From: Coccinella septempunctata
Taxonomy: Eukaryota > Arthropoda > Insecta > Coleoptera > Coccinellidae
Reading direction: 5' to 3'
NCBI RefSeq assembly: GCF_907165205.1
Contig: NC_058196.1
Span: forward strand, 6,490,501-6,554,500
Length of the DNA stretch: 64,000 nt
Shown here one piece after another: positions 59,320-64,000 of the stretch. The position numbers were made by a program, and so were the translations under genes. Each line of letters opens with the position of its first letter. Within the stretch, counting starts at the first letter, position 1. The notes under the pieces are model-generated. The model was not told the origin of the DNA and did no database searches. It saw nothing but the letters and a program-made list of their open reading frames with translations.

Positions 59320-60830
59320 TGGCGCTTCTACGTTTTCGAAAAATGGCCTAGCCATATTTCTGATGCAGCATGAAGTTAGCGAAAATGTTTGAAATTTTCA
59401 ACTTCAATAGGCCATCAATTAGGACCCAATTCGTCCTTTTGCAGTAAGTTCCATATCATTAGTAATTTTTGAATTATTCACGATTTTCTTTATTTGATAC
59501 ATCTCTTCATTTATGAAAACCATCGAGTTCCTTGGCATAGATTTTAAACAGCTCCCTACAGCCAACGGTCTACATCGCGCAACGTTGGAAGCGGCTTTTC
59601 AAAGCAAGCGCAGTTATGTCGTAAAACAAAAACACATGCGTCAAGATTGCGGCTGTTTTTATTCAAGAGAAAATTCGCAGGTGGTCATCTGAAGACATTC
59701 AAATGCCTTATTTTTCCTAGGGATTCTCTAGATTTGGATACTGAAAGAATTGAATTGGGTTTTCACAAAATTCATATTTGTTTCATGTTGTAAGCAATCA
59801 TATCAAAAGCAGAATTGAATTATGATTACATTCAACGTAAAAATACATGAATAAATATTCATAAATATACAGGTTGGGTCATATCGAAATATTCATATTC
59901 TTGGGTTATACAGGCTGTTCCGCAATGGTTAATTAAATTTTTTCAGAAAAGTAATCAAAATGCATGCTGACATTTTTAAGTTGGGTTTCTCGATATTCTC
60001 GATGAATTTTTTGGAATTTACGAAGACATATCTAAATTTGACCATTTGGGTAGGAATTTTTTGGACGTTTGTTTTGCAAATATCGGAAATTGAAATATAT
60101 TATTAGGTGAAGAGTGTTTTAAGATTGTATCTACCGGTACCCATAACGAACATCGTGTAGGTACGTTGAAAAATTGCATAAAGGAATACTTTAGACTTCT
60201 TTGCAGGTTTTCCGCAAATTTATCGATTTCGGAAATTGTTTTAAAACACGTTCATTAGTTCGGAATGACTGAAAGGGGTTCGAAAATAAGCTCGTTCATC
60301 GAACTTGAAACCAGAGGTAATGGTTCCATGGGTACTTCTCTGTTAGTGGAAAAAAGCTATTTTTAAAATTTCGAATTGGATATCCAATTATTTAACGCTT
60401 TCATCCAGGTGTGAGTGTTCGTGTGACTCGAGCTCGGTATGAGATTGTAGAAACCATCTTTTCATTCCTTATCGATGATAGTGAAAATCGAGAGAAACAT
60501 CGTATTCCGTCCGAATATATAAAAAACGGCAATAAAAACCTATTCTATTCCGTACAGGCTGTCCCAAATTCGATGTTTCAATTTTTTTAATGCAATTACA
60601 TACTGGGATTGACATCTTTGAATTGGAAAAAATTGCGGATATCGAAAATAGGTATATCTACACAAGGTGTCCCACGACGAATAAGACAGGGTATATCTAG
60701 GAACTCGATAGTAGTAGAGAATTACATATTGTAATATTGGTGTTGTGAATTAAAGCAGTTCTTGATTTCGTGTTACCCAATGAGCTTTGGAATTTCTATG
60801 TTGCTTCCCAGAAAACGATTCCATAAAACT
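59320..60830. other. E5 interior without recognised genes
   Basis: AT-rich with only short ORFs. ACAGGCTGTCCCAAATTCGA (60556) and AAGGTGTCCCACGAC (60665) are decayed versions of the dispersed ACAGGGTGT motif. Nothing else can be supported. Confidence 0.5.
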
Positions 60831-61092
60831 ACTAGCTGACCCGGCAAACGTTGTTTTGCCATATAAATAATTTCCATGTTGTATCATAAAAAAATAGAAA
60901 TTAAAAATTTTGTCTAAAAAATACAAAAAAAATTTAGGGGTGGACTACCCCTAACATTAGGGGGATGAAAAATAGATGTTGGCCGATTCTCATAGATACC
61001 GGATAAGCACAAAAAATTTCATCAAAATCGGTCAAGCCGTTTCGGAGGAGTATGGCAACGAAAACTGTGACACGAGAATTTTATATATTAGA
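60831..61092 (+). mobile_element. RTE-like non-LTR 3' fragment or derived SINE
   Basis: The segment CTAGCTGACCCGGCAAACG … GGTCAAGCCGTTTCGGAGGA … TTATATATTAGAT corresponds to a repeat I recognise as widespread in insect genomes, usually at the 3' ends of RTE-type elements. It ends in a short ATTAGATA-like tail. No coding part remains. The assignment is from memory of the repeat. Confidence 0.5.
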
Positions 61093-61140
61093 TAACATTT
61101 CGTGATCTAAAACGATTACTTTGAGAACTACAGGCACTTC

Positions 61141-63867
61141 TATACCGGGTAGCCCAACACAGACGTGGCCCTCATTTTGAGGAAGTAAATGAAGATACAT
61201 ATTTTGAAAATCCTTTCATGTGGTGTGTGTAGGATGTCCCAAAGCACAATTTAAAATTATTGTCATAACTACAGGGTGTTCGAAAACAAAGATATAGACC
61301 AAAGTAGCCCTTTTTTAAATGTAAAACCCTATATTGGACCTCAAAAATGGAATGGTAAGCTCAAGTTATTATGAGTTTCTTCATATATTTTACCTTAGAA
61401 GCACCCTTTACGAGATAATGGCGAAAAATCGAAAATATGGAGTTTTTTTTAATAACAATTAATGAAGAAACTAGTTAAGCCAGCGATACAGACAGAATAT
61501 TTTCGAGTAGACAAGTTAGCTACTCCTACATATAAAAGGAAATTGCAACTCTGGAATATACAGAGTGATCATAATTAATTCTCAAACATCAACTACAAAT
61601 AATCGTCGAAAACTTTTTTATTTCAAATGGCACACACACATCCGGTATTTCTACAGGGTGTTTCATGAGTCGTTGGCCATAGCCTAATGATGAATGCAGG
61701 TCATCTAGGTCTTTCAGAAAACTTGCTTTTTTTGTATTCTAAGGCTATTAGTTTCGGAGATACGGGGTGATTCATGAATATTGGCCTAAATTTGCGATAT
61801 CCATAACTCTGGACGGCAAGGTCCGATTTTGATCAAATTTTATGGGTTTGTTCACTTCAGAATGCTCTTTCAAACGGCGCATGAAATATCAATATTTTCA
61901 GGGCAGAATATCGTGAATTTTCATTCAAGCCCCAAAATCTATATTTTTTACATACCTCACAGAAATTTCGTTATTGCCCTGGAAAACCACATAATTTATT
62001 CTAAGAAATCCAATTTTCACTTTGCATGGCACACTTGTTACTAGGGAATAGGAGCCGGACGAATTCATATTTCATGTCATTTTTTCGAAATGCGGTCCTG
62101 CTTTCATTCCGTCTAATAGTATTTATTGTCTTTTGCCGTGATTCTGAAATATTTAAAATTCTGTTCAATTCTTCTTCAATTAAAACCCCCAGCACATACT
62201 GAGTGTTCGTAAAAAAGTGTTTAAAAGTATGCAAGGTCGAGCTGTAAATTTTTTTGAAATTACATATTGAATTTACATACGAATGATGTAAACCATCTTG
62301 GAAAATATAATCCGTAAGTATATTTGCTTCATAAAACACATAAAATTTATTCTTCAACAATGAAAAATGTACTATCATAAGAGATGTTCAAAATGGAGTT
62401 CTTCCATCTCGACACATTTCCTAGCTTTTGAAATCAGATTATTCATTGCTCTCATTATCATATCGGGATTTTGTTTAACTTCTGCACAGGCTTCTTCTAT
62501 CCTCTGCAGCAAACGCTCCCGTGAAGTTAGAAGTGTCTGTCACTTTTTCACGCACACTCAGTAAGAACTGAGGGTTTAAAATGGAAAAAAGTTGAACAGA
62601 ATTTAGAAAATTTTCAATTCTCGACCGAAGACAATGTATTATATCACCAAAGGAATAATAACAGGACCGCATTTCGAATAAATGACATGAAACATGAATT
62701 CGTTCGGTTCCTTCATTGTTGTTTTAAAAAAATAAAAAAGTTTTTCGGAAGAATAAATTTTAAATGTTATGTGTGTTATGAAGGTAATACACTTACGGAT
62801 TACATTTTTCAAGAAGGTTTACATTATTTGTATCTAAATTCAATATGTCATTTCAAAAGAATTCACATCTCGACTTGGCATACTTTTAAACACTTTTTTA
62901 CGAACACTCAGTAGGGTTTAAAATGAAGAAGATTTGAACAGAATTTAAAATAATTCAGAATCTCGGCAAAGGACAATGAAAATTATCACCGAAGGAATAA
63001 AAACAGGACCGCATTTCGAAAAAATTATATAAAATATGAATTCGACCTATTCCTATTCCCTTGTGACAAGTGTGCCATGCAAAGTGAAAACTGAATTCCT
63101 TGGAATGGGTTATGTAGTTTTTCATGGTAATAACTAAATTTCTGTAAGGGATGTGAAAAATATAGATTTTGGAGCTTGAATGAAAAATCATGATATTCTG
63201 AGTACTGCCCTGAAAATATTAATATTCCATAAACCGTTTGGAAGATCTTTCTGAAGTGAACAAACCCATAATGTTTGATCGAAATTGGACCTTGCATTCC
63301 AGAGTTATGGCTATCGCAAATTTAGGCCAATGTTCATGAATCACCCCGTATCTTCGAAACTAATAGCCTTAGGATACAAAACATGCAAGTTTTCTGAAAG
63401 GCCTGGATGACCTGCATTCACCATTGAGCTATGACCAACGACTCATGAAACACCCTGTATATCTCGTTGAACGTAAAAATTAATTTCGAAACTATTTTCA
63501 TAAAATGTTACTACGTCTGAAAGTGATAGTTTCTGAACAATTTTCGATTTTTAATTCAAAACAAATAAACTATTTTCGCATGATCTTGTAAATAGTCCTT
63601 CTAACGTACAAAGTGATCTGAAGAGAATTATCATAATTTGAGCTTGCCATTTCATTTTTGAGTTCAAATACAGAGTGTCACATTAAAAAAAGTGCAACTT
63701 TGGTCTATATCTTTGTTTTCGAAGACCCTGTATATATCCCTGTATATGACAATAATTTCAAATCGTGCTTTTGAACACTCTGTACACACCACAAGAAAAG
63801 ATTTTCAAAATATCTTTATTTACTCCCTCAAAATGAGCGCCGCGTCTGGGTTGGGCCACCCGGTATA
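61141..63867. mobile_element. Large fold-back element of about 2.7 kb
   Basis: Outer ends TATACCGGGTAGCCCAAC (61141) and the inverse at 63867 begin inverted arms of more than 1 kb (about 61141-62300 and 62690-63867) with moderate divergence. ACAGGGTGTTTCATGAGTCG at 61653 and its inverse at about 63450 mark a nested inverted pair inside the arms. Short ORFs in both arms are reflections of each other and show no family features. It could be two head-to-head copies or a true fold-back transposon. Confidence 0.65.
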
Positions 63868-64000
63868 ACTTAGAAGGTTTTTTGACTACGTTTTCCATAT
63901 GAATAATTGTTGAAATATTGTCTTGTTTTACTCATCACCGCGAAAATTTAGGACTGTTCTAATAATGCAGGATGGCTGTAAATTTTAATAATTTGGTAAA

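Overview
The window looks like nuclear DNA of an insect, probably a beetle or hemipteran, although the order cannot be fixed from sequence alone. It is AT-rich and has no recognisable host gene, rRNA or tRNA. It is filled with transposable elements of insect type: RLE-bearing R2/R4-like non-LTR retrotransposons, Penelope-like elements (PLEs) with GIY-YIG endonuclease, an LTR retrotransposon, mariner-type remnants and large TIR elements. The few good coding regions belong to these elements.

Layout. The window is a chain of elements, and almost every joint is a (TA)n microsatellite. In order: E1a (1-3160, right part of a large non-coding element); TA; E1b (3183-9445, full copy); TA; a Tc1-like palindrome (9496-9955); TA; an R4-like retrotransposon on the minus strand (10001-12820, 909-codon open frame); a PLE cluster with an intact 819-codon ORF, a truncated tandem copy and an inverted copy (12821-20374); TA; an internally deleted LTR retrotransposon with apparently identical LTRs (20444-23510); TA; a second, 5'-truncated R4-like copy with poly-A (23521-24620); TA; E2 (about 24648-33312, TIR element carrying a multi-exon gene remnant); TA; E4 (33329-39554, TIR element stuffed with decayed non-LTR fragments); TA; E1c (39602-47707); 148 bp of TA; E1d (47856-54194, inverted copy of E1); TA; poly-T and a third R4-like copy (54332-56239); TA; E5 (56383 to beyond the window end).

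The main point is that elements of several unrelated transposition classes have all used (TA)n tracts as landing sites. E1, E2, E4 and E5 share one architecture: at least 6 kb, little or no coding sequence, TA-tract borders, and dense family-specific arrays of short subterminal motifs that often form near-perfect palindromes. They look like one group of large non-autonomous DNA transposons that use microsatellites as a safe haven. E2 preserves a spliced gene remnant (all introns phase 1, ending in a SANT/Myb-like domain) that may be the last trace of the protein machinery. The three R4-like copies are diverged from one another, yet each joins its 3' poly-A tail directly to TA repeats, which fits target-primed reverse transcription into this target. 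The PLE copies carry hammerhead-ribozyme-like cores in their pseudo-LTRs.

Coordinates of element edges inside TA tracts are uncertain by the length of the tract, because target-site duplications cannot be separated from the microsatellite. All long inverted repeats could in principle be affected by assembly errors.
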